DNA of 64,000 bases, taken from assembly GCF_026151205.1 (NCBI RefSeq), contig NC_087080.1:2583096-2647095 (forward strand). Reading direction: 5' to 3'. The notes under the pieces are model-generated. The model was not told where the DNA came from, made no database searches, and saw nothing but the letters and a program-made list of their open reading frames with translations. This DNA is from Bolinopsis microptera. Taxonomy: Eukaryota > Ctenophora > Tentaculata > Lobata > Bolinopsidae. Both the position numbers and the translations under genes were made by a program. Positions 23,691 through 36,850 of the stretch are shown here, one piece after another. Numbering within the stretch: the first letter of the stretch is position 1; the number at the start of each line of letters is the position of its first letter.

Positions 23691-24110
23691 TTAAGTTCCA
23701 CAATCGAGGTCCAAATACTGCATAAGAATTGACGTAGAGCGTTTGGCTGCGCTGACTGCTAGATTTATTCAGAGTGGGAATAACTGCCTTTTGGCTGTGT
23801 CAGAGTGTTGCGGAAAACTGGATGTTGACATCATTTGGGCACTTTCCACATGTGGATGATAGTATGTCGTTCTCTCCTCCGTTGCAACGATATCAAATTT
23901 AAGGCCTTGAGTCTCTGCCAGTAGTTTAGATGCTGTATGCCATCTATTCTCGTTGTGAACGTACGCTGATCCCCTTCCAGTTGTTGGATGTCTGCACTCT
24001 TGGAAATATTCCATAAGGGGCAACAGTACTCGAGATGGCTTCTGATGAGAGATTTGTAAAGGGTCAGCATGGTGACTTTGTTCCTCGTTTTAAACGCACT
24101 CAAAACCCAA
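23690..24110 (-). pseudogene. Non-LTR retrotransposon reverse-transcriptase C-terminal fragment
   Basis: The minus-strand frame 24103-23831 reads FKTRNKVTMLTLYKSLIRSH, LEYCCPLWN, DIQQLEGDQRTFTTRIDG and YWQRLKALNLISLQRRRER. This is the typical post-catalytic thumb region of jockey/CR1-like reverse transcriptases (Y-K-S-L-I-R-S-x-L-E-Y, then L-E-x-x-Q-R-x-F-T, then Y-x-x-R-L-x-x-L). The frame then shifts and continues toward 23700. Only the C-terminal part remains, so it is a dead 5'-truncated copy. Confidence 0.85.
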
Positions 24111-24882
24111 GCAGCAACTTTGCGAGCACGTTCGTGATAATATTATTTAAATCTTCTGATATTAGTACTAAAAGTTTTTTCTCGATGAGCTGTCAGCTGA
24201 TTGCCATAATAATTATTCCGTAATAACAAAAACTGTGGAAGTTATAATCCAAAAACTAACAAGAATTGCGCCCGTTGTTTTGTTTTGGCGGACGCTAGAT
24301 TTCCATTTCACATTTACTATAAATTTAAGTATAAGCTCCAATCAGCTCACTTCAATCTTCATGATAATAATATTGATATATTATGCATCAAATACGGGAA
24401 ACACTTGAAATTCAGTTCAATTGTGAATTGCCGTAGAACTTAACTTGTATCTGTAATTCAAGAAATTATCAGCATAGGTAAAATATACTCGTGTACACAT
24501 CAATACACAGACACTATGCGTGCAGTGCCACGTACAAATTGGGCGTATTACCTAATAGTAATATTATACATTACATTTAACGGGTGATACTCGTTAAATA
24601 TCTGTTCCATATAGTCGACGAGTCCAACTCGGCGCGCGTCCTGGTAGGTTGTAAACCTACAAACATTACATGCATCATATACATTAAAACACAGTTGCGC
24701 CGCGCATTCATAGATCACAGGCTATCTATACATCACATCTCCGCAAGCAATCCTCGCGCGTGCGCAACTTTTTCGTTGCATGGTAACGGACGGAATGACA
24801 TCATATTCAGACCCGCCTACTGCTATCTCCAAAATCCACGTTTTTCTGCAAAAACCTCCATTCGTAACCTTTCACTATTGCC

Positions 24883-26460
24883 TTTTTTCAAAAGGGTGAA
24901 AAGGAAAAAATTTGTGTGAAAGGCTCGCGCGGTGAACAGGCGCCGTGCAGCATTTTTAGCGAAAATTGCTACACGTGGTGGAATTATTTTATTCACAATT
25001 TTAAACAACTTTTGGTACCAACTTTATCAAATCGGAAAAAATTCTGTGTTAGCGTGTCTCTGTGGTATGGCAACCCTAGTTTAGTATATAGGGAAGGTTG
25101 CCGGAGAAATCAAAGTGTATATTATATAGTGGAGGATGTGAGAAAGTGTTATAATCTGAGGGAGATGAGCTGTGTCATGAGGGAACGCTTAAATGTCAGC
25201 TGGGCCGGTTGTGAATCGAGCGTCAAAAATTTTGTTTGAGCAGTGAGGGAACCAATTATGTTATTAATAAAGAAAAGCATAATGAATTTCTTAGGTTTAA
25301 TCCCCATGTTGCCAAGAAACGTTTTATTAACTTATAATCAGGCAGTTTTTTACTGGGTCTTTGAACCTAGAATTTTATTAAAATGTTTAAATTTTGTATA
25401 AATATTTAATTTAGTTCTTACCAGGCATTAAAGCTTTAGCATGAGCTTATAGAATATGTCTCTAGGGGAAACCCAGGGATAAGACTGTAGAATAGTCTCT
25501 CATCCTCAGTGTGTAGCTTGGAACTGTTCTGCTCACAGTTGTTTCAAATCCTAACATCAAGTTTAAAGTTGTCATATTTGCACCTTTACAGTGTTAATTA
25601 ATGATGATTAGGATGAGACTTTTACACTAATTTATTTAAACCTCTTTCTAGAATCTTTTATCAGAGATCCCCAGAAACCACAAAATTGTGTTTGCATGAT
25701 TTCAGGAATCACTTCAGAGCTGCAAGTATCTGTGGAGATAGTTGGGTTTTGTTGCGGAGTTTTGTTGGAGAATTGCTTGTTTCTCTTATATCATCAAGTT
25801 TGCTTATTGAAAATATATAAAGATTATTATTAATATTGCTTACTGTAATAAAGTTCACTGAAGCCTAATACATGACCAATGACCATTCAGGTATGAGGTG
25901 ATATTGTCAAAAGAACACCAGTTACATTGAATCACATCATGCTTCTCCTGTTACTCAGCCTATTTGGACTTTCTCTTCAGTTCAATCTTGACACTCAATC
26001 AGTTCAAATATTAACAAGTGACAATGGCATGTTTGGCTACACAGTCGCATTGCACAAAAAAGGTGCAGACGAAAAATTAATATTAGTTGGATCTCCTGAT
26101 GCGAATACAGGCATACCAGGGGTTGTGGAGGGAGGAGCAGTGTTCAAATGCAATGTTCCACGTCTAGATGAGGTTTCCTCCACACCTGTTGAGTGTGTTG
26201 AAACCATTGATGCTTTTAATGATGGTGGTAATGCCTACTATGACGATTTTGGACTAAAAGAGCCAGAGGAAAGTGATATTTATACTATACTTGCTGAGAA
26301 TAAAAGCCGACAGTTTCTTGGTGTATCAATGGCTGCAACTGATGATTATGTTGCTGTGTGTGGTCATCGATATGAGCACAGATTCTGGCTGAACAGCTAC
26401 AAAGGGGACCTTCCAAGACAGCTCATTGGTCGCTGTATAGTGGTAAGCTGACACGATTAG
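24883..26460 (+). repeat. Upstream copy of a 1.58-kb duplication with integrin exon 1
   Basis: The segment 24883-26460 reappears at 30677-32254 at a constant offset of 5794 bp. Both long open frames encoded in it (107 and 174 codons) are identical in the two copies, so divergence is very low. The copy stops at the sequence GCTGACACGATTAG, where the satellite begins. A frame at 24916-25239 lacks an ATG at its start and has no recognised domain; it is best treated as non-coding. Confidence 0.9.
25939..26442 (+). pseudogene. Orphan first coding exon of integrin alpha (upstream copy)
   Basis: Identical in protein sequence to exon 1 of the integrin alpha gene at 31733: a signal peptide (MLLLLLSLFGLSLQF) and the first beta-propeller blades, ending at an intact GTG/GTAAGC donor. 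It is followed by satellite DNA instead of exon 2. It could in principle splice over about 6.2 kb to exon 2 and act as an alternative first exon; otherwise it is a relic or an assembly duplicate. Confidence 0.75.
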
Positions 26461-29400
26461 TTGTGGACACAACAAGAAAATTGAGAATAATCTTGTGCGA
26501 GGGTAGGGACCCAGATGTCGTTTCTAACCCAAATAAACTTTAAGGAGGCTTCTCATCAGTAGCCGCACCTCCTTACTCGGTTTCTGAACTGGAATTCTAT
26601 GGGCTTCCAGACGGCCAGACCGAGTATTACCATCCCATCCTTCTAGAGTTCATCACAAGTAGCACCCACCTTGAAGATCTTTGACACCCAGACACACCCC
26701 ATTGGCGAACAAACTTTGGATATAATCTTACATGCTCCCGAAGGAATCCCTGGTTTATGGTCTTTCTCATCGTCACCAGCACTTTCACTAGGTCACCAGC
26801 TCTTTCACTGAAGTCATCAGCCCTTTCACTGAAGTCATCAGATGTGACTCTGATCAACGGTATAGTTGTGGACACAACAAGAAAATTGAGAATAATCTTG
26901 TGCGAGGGTAGGGACCCAGATGTCGTTTCTAACCCAAATAAACTTTAAGGAGGCTTCTCATCAGTAGCCGCACCTCCTTACTCGGTTTCTGAACTGGAAT
27001 TCTATGGGCTTCCAGACGGCCAGACCGAGTATTACCATCCCATCCTTCTAGAGTTCATCACAAGTAGCACCCACCTTGAAGATCTTTGACACCCAGACAC
27101 ACCCCATTGGCGAACAAACTTTGGATATAATCTTACATGCTCCCGAAGGAATCCCTGGTTTATGGTCTTTCTCATCGTCACCAGCACTTTCACTAGGTCA
27201 CCAGCTCTTTCACTGAAGTCATCAGCCCTTTCACTGAAGTCATCAGATGTGACTCTGATCAACGGTATAGTTGTGGACACAACAAGAAAATTGAGAATAG
27301 TCTTGTGCGAGGGTAGGGACCCAGATGTCGTTTCTAACCCAAATAAACTTTAAGGAGGCTTCTCATCAGTAGCCGCACCTCCTTACTCGGTTTCTGAACT
27401 GGAATTCTATGGGCTTCCAGACGGCCAGACCGAGTATTACCATCCCATCCTTCTAGAGTTCATCACAAGTAGCACCCACCTTGAAGATCTTTGACACCCA
27501 GACACACCCCATTGGCGAACAAACTTTGGATATAATCTTACATGCTCCCGAAGGAATCCCTGGTTTATGGTCTTTCTCATCGTCACCAGCACTTTCACTA
27601 GGTCACCAGCTCTTTCACTGAAGTCATCAGCCCTTTCACTGAAGTCATCAGATGTGACTCTGATCAACGGTATAGTTGTGGACACAACAAGAAAATTGAG
27701 AATAATCTTGTGCGAGGGTAGGGACCCAGATGTCGTTTCTAACCCAAATAAACTTTAAGGAGGCTTCTCATCAGTAGCCGCACCTCCTTACTCGGTTTCT
27801 GAACTGGAATTCTATGGGCTTCCAGACGGCCAGACCGAGTATTACCATCCCATCCTTCTAGAGTTCATCACAAGTAGCACCCACCTTGAAGATCTTTGAC
27901 ACCCAGACACACCCCATTGGCGAACAAACTTTGGATATAATCTTACATGCTCCCGAAGGAATCCCTGGTTTATGGTCTTTCTCATCGTCACCAGCACTTT
28001 CACTAGGTCACCAGCTCTTTCACTGAAGTCATCAGCCCTTTCACTGAAGTCATCAGATGTGACTCTGATCAACGGTATAGTTGTGGACACAACAAGAAAA
28101 TTGAGAATAATCTTGTGCGAGGGTAGGGACCCAGATGTCGTTTCTAACCCAAATAAACTTTAAGGAGGCTTCTCATCAGTAGCCGCACCTCCTTACTCGG
28201 TTTCTGAACTGGAATTCTATGGGCTTCCAGACGGCCAGACCGAGTATTACCATCCCATCCTTCTAGAGTTCATCACAAGTAGCACCCACCTTGAAGATCT
28301 TTGACACCCAGACACACCCCATTGGCGAACAAACTTTGGATATAATCTTACATGCTCCCGAAGGAATCCCTGGTTTATGGTCTTTCTCATCGTCACCAGC
28401 ACTTTCACTAGGTCACCAGCTCTTTCACTGAAGTCATCAGCCCTTTCACTGAAGTCATCAGATGTGACTCTGATCAACGGTATAGTTGTGGACACAACAA
28501 GAAAATTGAGAATAATCTTGTGCGAGGGTAGGGACCCAGATGTCGTTTCTAACCCAAATAAACTTTAAGGAGGCTTCTCATCAGTAGCCGCACCTCCTTA
28601 CTCGGTTTCTGAACTGGAATTCTATGGGCTTCCAGACGGCCAGACCGAGTATTACCATCCCATCCTTCTAGAGTTCATCACAAGTAGCACCCACCTTGAA
28701 GATCTTTGACACCCAGACACACCCCATTGGCGAACAAACTTTGGATATAATCTTACATGCTCCCGAAGGAATCCCTGGTTTATGGTCTTTCTCATCGTCA
28801 CCAGCACTTTCACTAGGTCACCAGCTCTTTCACTGAAGTCATCAGCCCTTTCACTGAAGTCATCAGATGTGACTCTGATCAACGGTATAGTTGTGGACAC
28901 AACAAGAAAATTGAGAATAATCTTGTGCGAGGGTAGGGACCCAGATGTCGTTTCTAACCCAAATAAACTTTAAGGAGGCTTCTCATCAGTAGCCGCACCT
29001 CCTTACTCGGTTTCTGAACTGGAATTCTATGGGCTTCCAGACGGCCAGACCGAGTATTACCATCCCATCCTTCTAGAGTTCATCACAAGTAGCACCCACC
29101 TTGAAGATCTTTGACACCCAGACACACCCCATTGGCGAACAAACTTTGGATATAATCTTACATGCTCCCGAAGGAATCCCTGGTTTATGGTCTTTCTCAT
29201 CGTCACCAGCAGTTTCACTAGGTCACCAGCTCTTTCACTGAAGTCATCAGCCCTTTCACTGAAGTCATCAGATGTGACTCTGATCAACGGTATAGTTGTG
29301 GACACAACAAGAAAATTGAGAATAATCTTGTGCGAGGGTAGGGACCCAGATGTCGTTTCTAACCCAAATAAACTTTAAGGAGGCTTCTCATCAGTAGCCG

Positions 29401-30675
29401 CACCTCCTTACTCGGTTTCTGAACTGGAATTCTATGGGCTTCCAGACGGCCAGACCGAGTATTACCATCCCATCCTTCTAGAGTTCATCACAAGTAGCAC
29501 CCACCTTGAAGATCTTTGACACCCAGACACACCCCATTGGCGAACAAACTTTGGATATAATCTTACATGCTCCCGAAGGAATCCCTGGTTTATGGTCTTT
29601 CTCATCGTCACCAGCACTTTCACTAGGTCACCAGCTCTTTCACTGAAGTCATCAGCCCTTTCACTGAAGTCATCAAATGTGACTCTGATCAACGGTATAG
29701 TTGTGGACACAACAAGAAAATTGAGAATAATCTTGTGCGAGGGTAGGGACCCAGATGTCGTTTCTAACCCAAATAAACTTTAAGGAGGCTTCTCATCAGT
29801 AGCCGCACCTCCTTACTCGGTTTCTGAACTGGAATTCTATGGGCTTCCAGACGGCCAGACCGAGTATTACCATCCCATCCTTCTAGAGTTCATCACAAGT
29901 AGCACCCACCTTGAAGATCTTTGACACCCAGACACACCCCATTGGCGAACAAACTTTGGATATAATCTTACATGCTCCCGAAGGAATCCCTGGTTTATGG
30001 TCTTTCTCATCGTCACCAGCACTTTCACTAGGTCACCAGCTCTTTCACTGAAGTCATCAGCCCTTTCACTGAAGTCATCAGATGTGACTCTGATCAACGG
30101 TATAGTTGTGGACACAACAAGAAAATTGAGAATAATCTTGTGCGAGGGTAGGGACCCAGATGTCGTTTCTAACCCAAATAAACTTTAAGGAGGCTTCTCA
30201 TCAGTAGCCGCACCTCCTTACTCGGTTTCTGAACTGGAATTCTATGGGCTTCCAGACGGCCAGACCGAGTATTACCATCCCATCCTTCTAGAGTTCATCA
30301 CAAGTAGCACCCACCTTGAAGATCTTTGACACCCAGACACACCCCATTGGCGAACAAACTTTGGATATAATCTTACATGCTCCCGAAGGAATCCCTGGTT
30401 TATGGTCTTTCTCATCGTCACCAGCACTTTCACTAGGTCACCAGCTCTTTCACTGAAGTCATCAGCCCTTTCACTGAAGTCATCAGATGTGACTCTGATC
30501 AACGGTATAGTTGTGGACACAACAAGAAAATTGAGAATAATCTTGTGCGAGGGTAGGGACCCAGATGTCGTTTCTAACCCAAATAAACTTTAAGGAGGCT
30601 TCTCATCAGTAGCCGCACCTCCTTACTCGGTTTCTGAACTGGAATTCTATGGGCTTCCAGACGGCCAGACCGAGT
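26461..30675. repeat. 405-bp satellite, 10.4 tandem units
   Basis: Units start at 26461 and every 405 bp thereafter to 30511, followed by a 165-bp partial unit ending GACCGAGT. Units are almost identical; single differences were noted near 27300, 29211 and 29676. Each unit contains an internal ~24-bp repeat (CTTTCACTGAAGTCATCAG twice). The 82- and 63-codon open frames on both strands repeat only because the unit does; they show no recognisable domain. Confidence 0.97.
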
Positions 30676-30676
30676 T

Positions 30677-32254
30677 TTTTTTCAAAAGGGTGAAAAGGAA
30701 AAAATTTGTGTGAAAGGCTCGCGCGGTGAACAGGCGCCGTGCAGCATTTTTAGCGAAAATTGCTACACGTGGTGGAATTATTTTATTCACAATTTTAAAC
30801 AACTTTTGGTACCAACTTTATCAAATCGGAAAAAATTCTGTGTTAGCGTGTCTCTGTGGTATGGCAACCCTAGTTTAGTATATAGGGAAGGTTGCCGGAG
30901 AAATCAAAGTGTATATTATATAGTGGAGGATGTGAGAAAGTGTTATAATCTGAGGGAGATGAGCTGTGTCATGAGGGAACGCTTAAATGTCAGCTGGGCC
31001 GGTTGTGAATCGAGCGTCAAAAATTTTGTTTGAGCAGTGAGGGAACCAATTATGTTATTAATAAAGAAAAGCATAATGAATTTCTTAGGTTTAATCCCCA
31101 TGTTGCCAAGAAACGTTTTATTAACTTATAATCAGGCAGTTTTTTACTGGGTCTTTGAACCTAGAATTTTATTAAAATGTTTAAATTTTGTATAAATATT
31201 TAATTTAGTTCTTACCAGGCATTAAAGCTTTAGCATGAGCTTATAGAATATGTCTCTAGGGGAAACCCAGGGATAAGACTGTAGAATAGTCTCTCATCCT
31301 CAGTGTGTAGCTTGGAACTGTTCTGCTCACAGTTGTTTCAAATCCTAACATCAAGTTTAAAGTTGTCATATTTGCACCTTTACAGTGTTAATTAATGATG
31401 ATTAGGATGAGACTTTTACACTAATTTATTTAAACCTCTTTCTAGAATCTTTTATCAGAGATCCCCAGAAACCACAAAATTGTGTTTGCATGATTTCAGG
31501 AATCACTTCAGAGCTGCAAGTATCTGTGGAGATAGTTGGGTTTTGTTGCGGAGTTTTGTTGGAGAATTGCTTGTTTCTCTTATATCATCAAGTTTGCTTA
31601 TTGAAAATATATAAAGATTATTATTAATATTGCTTACTGTAATAAAGTTCACTGAAGCCTAATACATGACCAATGACCATTCAGGTATGAGGTGATATTG
31701 TCAAAAGAACACCAGTTACATTGAATCACATCATGCTTCTCCTGTTACTCAGCCTATTTGGACTTTCTCTTCAGTTCAATCTTGACACTCAATCAGTTCA
31801 AATATTAACAAGTGACAATGGCATGTTTGGCTACACAGTCGCATTGCACAAAAAAGGTGCAGACGAAAAATTAATATTAGTTGGATCTCCTGATGCGAAT
31901 ACAGGCATACCAGGGGTTGTGGAGGGAGGAGCAGTGTTCAAATGCAATGTTCCACGTCTAGATGAGGTTTCCTCCACACCTGTTGAGTGTGTTGAAACCA
32001 TTGATGCTTTTAATGATGGTGGTAATGCCTACTATGACGATTTTGGACTAAAAGAGCCAGAGGAAAGTGATATTTATACTATACTTGCTGAGAATAAAAG
32101 CCGACAGTTTCTTGGTGTATCAATGGCTGCAACTGATGATTATGTTGCTGTGTGTGGTCATCGATATGAGCACAGATTCTGGCTGAACAGCTACAAAGGG
32201 GACCTTCCAAGACAGCTCATTGGTCGCTGTATAGTGGTAAGCTGACACGATTAG
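30677..32254 (+). repeat. Downstream copy of the 1.58-kb duplication
   Basis: Matches 24883-26460 at offset 5794. It contains the presumed promoter and 5' UTR region and exon 1 of the intact integrin alpha gene, and it continues into unique intron sequence at 32255. Confidence 0.9.
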
Positions 32255-35200
32255 TTTATTGTATTTGATAATTAAATCTACATGAGTCTGATTTTAGCTA
32301 ATATTTTTTGTTGTTGATTACTTTTGTATTTTACTAATCAAGAAATGAGAGTGAACTTCCTTATCTTGCGAACCCTACGTTTGGAATCTTACCTACTTTG
32401 TTACAGCTTCCTTATAAATTGAGAACATTGACTGATATTGTCTTGTTTAATAAGAGACTTAAAAGACTCATATTTTTGAAAGAGTATTCATATAAGTTTC
32501 ATAAAATAACTTCCTCATAAAAACCCATATCTGATAAAATGCTAAGTTCTTATGTACAATATAATGTTCATGATTCGCTTTAGATGGCTTGAACTGAATC
32601 TTTGGATTTTGAGTTCTTTTTTACTATAAATCAATGTATAAATTTCTAGTTATTATCATTATTGTTATAATAAATTGTATTTCAGACTAATGGTGATCTT
32701 GATACCTGGGACCTACGAAACTTTAAACCCTGTGATAACAACCAAGATGCGGGTTACATGACTTACGGTTATTGTCAAGCTGGTATGTCTGTTGCCCTAC
32801 GCGATGATACCATCGTACTAGGTAAGTTATACAGGTCTTATATATCAACTTTTATTGAACTCAATTAAATAACTTAGCTCATAGTACTTTTCTTTTTAAT
32901 CAGTATTTTAAGCAATTTCTCTTAATATAAGGAATTAAACACTATCCGTTTAAACACTATGTGATTGGTTTCAGGGGCTCCCGGAACTGATCAAGCACTT
33001 GGTCGAGCCTTCATGTACGATCTTCTAAATCCCGTGGATGAATCTATCGACATTGTAAAGATTGCCACCCCTCAAAATGTACCAACCACTGACAAATACA
33101 TGGGCTACAGTTCTGTTATTTGTAATATGGATGGAGATCAAGATTGGAATGGTTACGAAATGGTATTTGGCGGGCCGAGAGGTGAAATGTATTCAGGAGA
33201 GGTAAATTATAAAATTTCTATCGATCACTTTTGCCGTACAAATCAAAATAATCCATAAATTTAAATAACAAACTATTTTAACCATGAAAAGTCTGTATCT
33301 AGATAAGTATAATATGAAGAAACGGAGCTAATGTTTTCAATTTAAAATTTAAATCATCATAATTGTTCAGGTCAGAATTTATTCATCGATGATGGAGGGT
33401 ATGCCAGCACAGGCTATGGAACAATTTATTAATGACGAAGAGCCTGGTTGGATATACAACTTCGCTGGAGAACAAATGGGCAGCTATTTTGGACACAGTT
33501 TAGCTTGTGCAGATGTCAATGGTGATGGATTCGAGGATGTAATAGTCGGAGCTCCTTGGTTTACTGATTATACCGCCCATGACATTTTCGCTGATACAGG
33601 TATCACAGAATTTTCTTTATGTAATTGAAAAGTGAAATATAGCCCTTACATACATTTTTGTATTACAATCTTTAACATCGTCCTTAATACATTAATTAAG
33701 TATATGCAAATTAAAATGCAATCGATTTTCATGTAGATATATTGCTTTTAAAGAGACCATCAATCACGTGGCATTCGCATGACTACGGCACGCACAATTT
33801 ATTCTGATCCTTTCCAGGAAAAATCTACATCTTGTATGGATCTGACTATTTGGACGACTTTGACGCACTAGAAAACCCAACGTCTATAATGGGGGACCAG
33901 GCCAACGCAGCATTTGGTTACTCCCTATCTAACGGTGGAGATATGAACGATGACACTTACGCAGACATTTTCGTTGGAGCTCCTTATTATGATGACGGTG
34001 AAGGAGCTGTATTCCTCTACCTAGGTGGGCCGGCTGGTCTCCAATCCAAATACTCCCAACTCATCAAACCTTCCACTCTCAACGTTTTGGATAATATCAG
34101 GACGTTTGGTTGGAGTCTCTCACCTGGAAAAGATATGGATGGAAATGGATATCCGGATATAGCTATTGGAGCTTATGAATCTGGGCACGTGGCGTTCATT
34201 AGGAGCAAAAGTATCATTGATGTTGTTCCTGATCTGACATTCAAGTTGACTACTTTTAATGACACACACAAAGTCACCTCTTTACAGGTCAGTCACCCTC
34301 AGTCACCCTCAGTCAACTGGTCGACCTTTACTAAAACAGCTTATTATAGATTCAATTCACGTTAGGAATTATCTATTGCTATTTTATGTTATAATTGACT
34401 CTATTTTCTGGCCCAATGATGTAAAATTAACCGCTCAGATTTTCAATTCAACGCATCAAATTGAAAATAGCCATTTATTAGTAGACTGTATGTTATTAAT
34501 TTGTTGATTTAACACAGGTGTGTTTGCACTACGAAGAGCGACTTGATCGTGATCCTATTGCTATTGACGAAGTTCCCATCAAGTTTAGCATCACTGTCGA
34601 CCCTGAATACTTCCGCCTGTCATTCTCGGAAAGCGAACGAGTTCGAACCTGGGTACCTCTGACAATGAACGTATCTACTCAGACTGGCTCACCATTCTGT
34701 ACCAACAACCAGAAGATATACTATGACAACAGCACTGGACATGTCAACCCCATGCCCGTTATCATGACCGCCGAGATTGACGATCCAACCCTAACGTCAT
34801 TGGTTTTGAACCAGGAGATTATCAAGGGCCAGAGAAAGGAGCTGTCTATTCAGTCGGAGTGCCACCCTGATACTGGTATCTGTACAGCTGATCTCTCCGT
34901 GGAGCTTGATCCTGTGGTGACTTTCTCTCAGAGTAATCTCTACCCCTCAGTTGTTTTTGGATACGTACCATCCTTTACTCAGATGATAACTGTTTCCAAC
35001 ATTGGACTTGACGAATACAACTATGTTTACAACGCTGCTGTTAACATATCATTCCCCGCTGAAATGATCTTTTCTACCGTTTCAATAGATGCTGCTAATG
35101 TGAACTGTCAAATGATGGAATCCTATCTTCTCTGCAAAATCTCGGATGATGGACCGATCAACAAGGACGAAAAAGTTCACACTTTTGGAATAGAGTTCGA

Positions 35201-36850
35201 TATCCCCGATATCACACAGCCAACTTATCTAGATATAAGTGTAGAGGTGGTCGTAGATGATCCTACTATTGATGAAGATTTTAGCAACAATGTAGCTGGG
35301 AGAGTGATTGAGGTGAAAGAGTTGGCTGATTTGATGATAAATGGCGGAGCTAGTCGATCTAAGGTTGCATTTAACAACCAATATACTGTCGTGAACAAGG
35401 CTATTGGTAGTCCCGGCATCGAAATCAAGTTAGTCAAACAATTTACTTTATTTAAAAAAAACTGTATCTAAAGATCTAATCTGATATTATTCGAGAAAAT
35501 TCTAGTTATCTCACTGTATACTGATAATATATTTTGTCTAGGCACGAGTACTCGATAGAACTGAGCGAAGACGCCCAGCAACCTTCTGTGGAGGGTGTGG
35601 CAGTGAGCATTTACTGGCCCCAGAAAGTTCCAGTAAAAGATATCCACATTGTGCCTCTCTACAACATAAGTATGAGGACCCCAGATGATATGGAAGTGTA
35701 CTGTACTCCCTCTCTTGCAGAACTGTACCCTGCACCAGTACGTTCAGATTGAATTTGTTTTCTGTTGATTCTAGCTGTGGGTGAAATAGCTGCGATTGGA
35801 AACTTAAGTGTTTCCTTATAAAATTCCCGATTTCCCAATTTATTTGATGAAATAAAGCCATTAATATTATTCGTTGAAATGTAACGCAAGTTTCATGTCT
35901 CAATCATAGTTCCCTTCCAGGTTGGCGACAAAAAATCGCTACAGATAACAGATGACCTAGTACTACCAATCACTGATAGAGACGACGACTTTTCAATTCC
36001 TGAGAGTATGAACTGCGTTGCTAACCCAGAAGCTTGTCTCCAACTTAATTGCAGCATCAACAACATAAATAGAGGTTCCGGATTTAACCACGGCTTCAAA
36101 ATCTCTCTATTCGGCAAGGTTTGTGGTCGTAAAGTCGATTATAAACAGATTATAAACAGATTATAAACAATGGAAATACGAACCAAAATATTACTGTCAG
36201 CTATAATCGTGTGATTATATCTTTACCCACTGTACGTTAGACTTGTTCCTTAACTTCATAATTTATTTCAGGTTCACGAGGCCAATTTGTATAACAGCCC
36301 GGGAGTTAACATAACTTCGTTTGCTAGGATATCTGGTGTCGCACATGACTTGGTACTGCCCATTAAACGATCCGCTAATGCTAGAAGTGAACTCTATCCC
36401 TCAGTGGTAATTGATTTAAATTAATTTTGTTAATTTTTTATAAGAATTTTGGCCCTCCTGAAGGTTTTTATTAGAGGCGAGTTGAAAAGTTTACCGATAT
36501 TTAAAATATTGCATCCTATTTGTAAGGTCGGTTTACCCGATTGCCGCTAAATAATCGGGATGATCACTAAATAATTGTGCTACCATGCGTGCCGTTCTGA
36601 AATTAATTATAATTCACTAATTATAATTAATTAATTATAATTAACTAATTATAACACCTCTCCTTCTTTTCAGAGAAAGAGCACAAACATGTTATGGGTT
36701 ATAATCGGAGCAATTATAGGTGGTATTCTCATCCTCTGCCTCTTCGTGCTGTGTCTCTGGAAGTGTGGCTTCTTCAAACGGAAACAACCTCCAACTATCA
36801 AGGCTGACAAGGTTGACGAGCAGATTGATATGACCGTTTACGGTCAGTAG
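31733..36850 (+). CDS. Integrin alpha subunit (first of tandem pair), full length
   Basis: Ten exons join in frame: 31733-32236, 32686-32821, 32975-33201, 33371-33599, 33818-34287, 34518-35428, 35542-35737, 35921-36118, 36272-36406 and 36674-36850, for 1060 aa. The signal peptide MLLLLLSLFGLSLQF opens a seven-blade FG-GAP propeller. Divalent-cation loops include DVNGDGFED (337-345), DMNDDTYAD and DMDGNGYPD. No inserted I/A domain is visible. The large exon 6 encodes the thigh/calf beta-sandwiches. Membrane span about 1008-1031, then KCGFFKR (1032-1038), the alpha-subunit motif that clasps the beta subunit, and a tail ending DMTVYGQ. It pairs with a beta subunit at the cell surface to bind matrix and signal. 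Exon 1 is duplicated upstream. Confidence 0.96.

Noticed and set aside
24916-25239. 107-codon ORF in the duplicated block
   Set aside because: It starts with GTG rather than ATG, has no recognised domain and lies where the integrin promoter and 5' UTR are expected.
26627-30593. Twenty short ORFs (82 and 63 codons) on both strands
   Set aside because: They repeat only because the 405-bp satellite repeats; they show no domain and overlap each other antisense.
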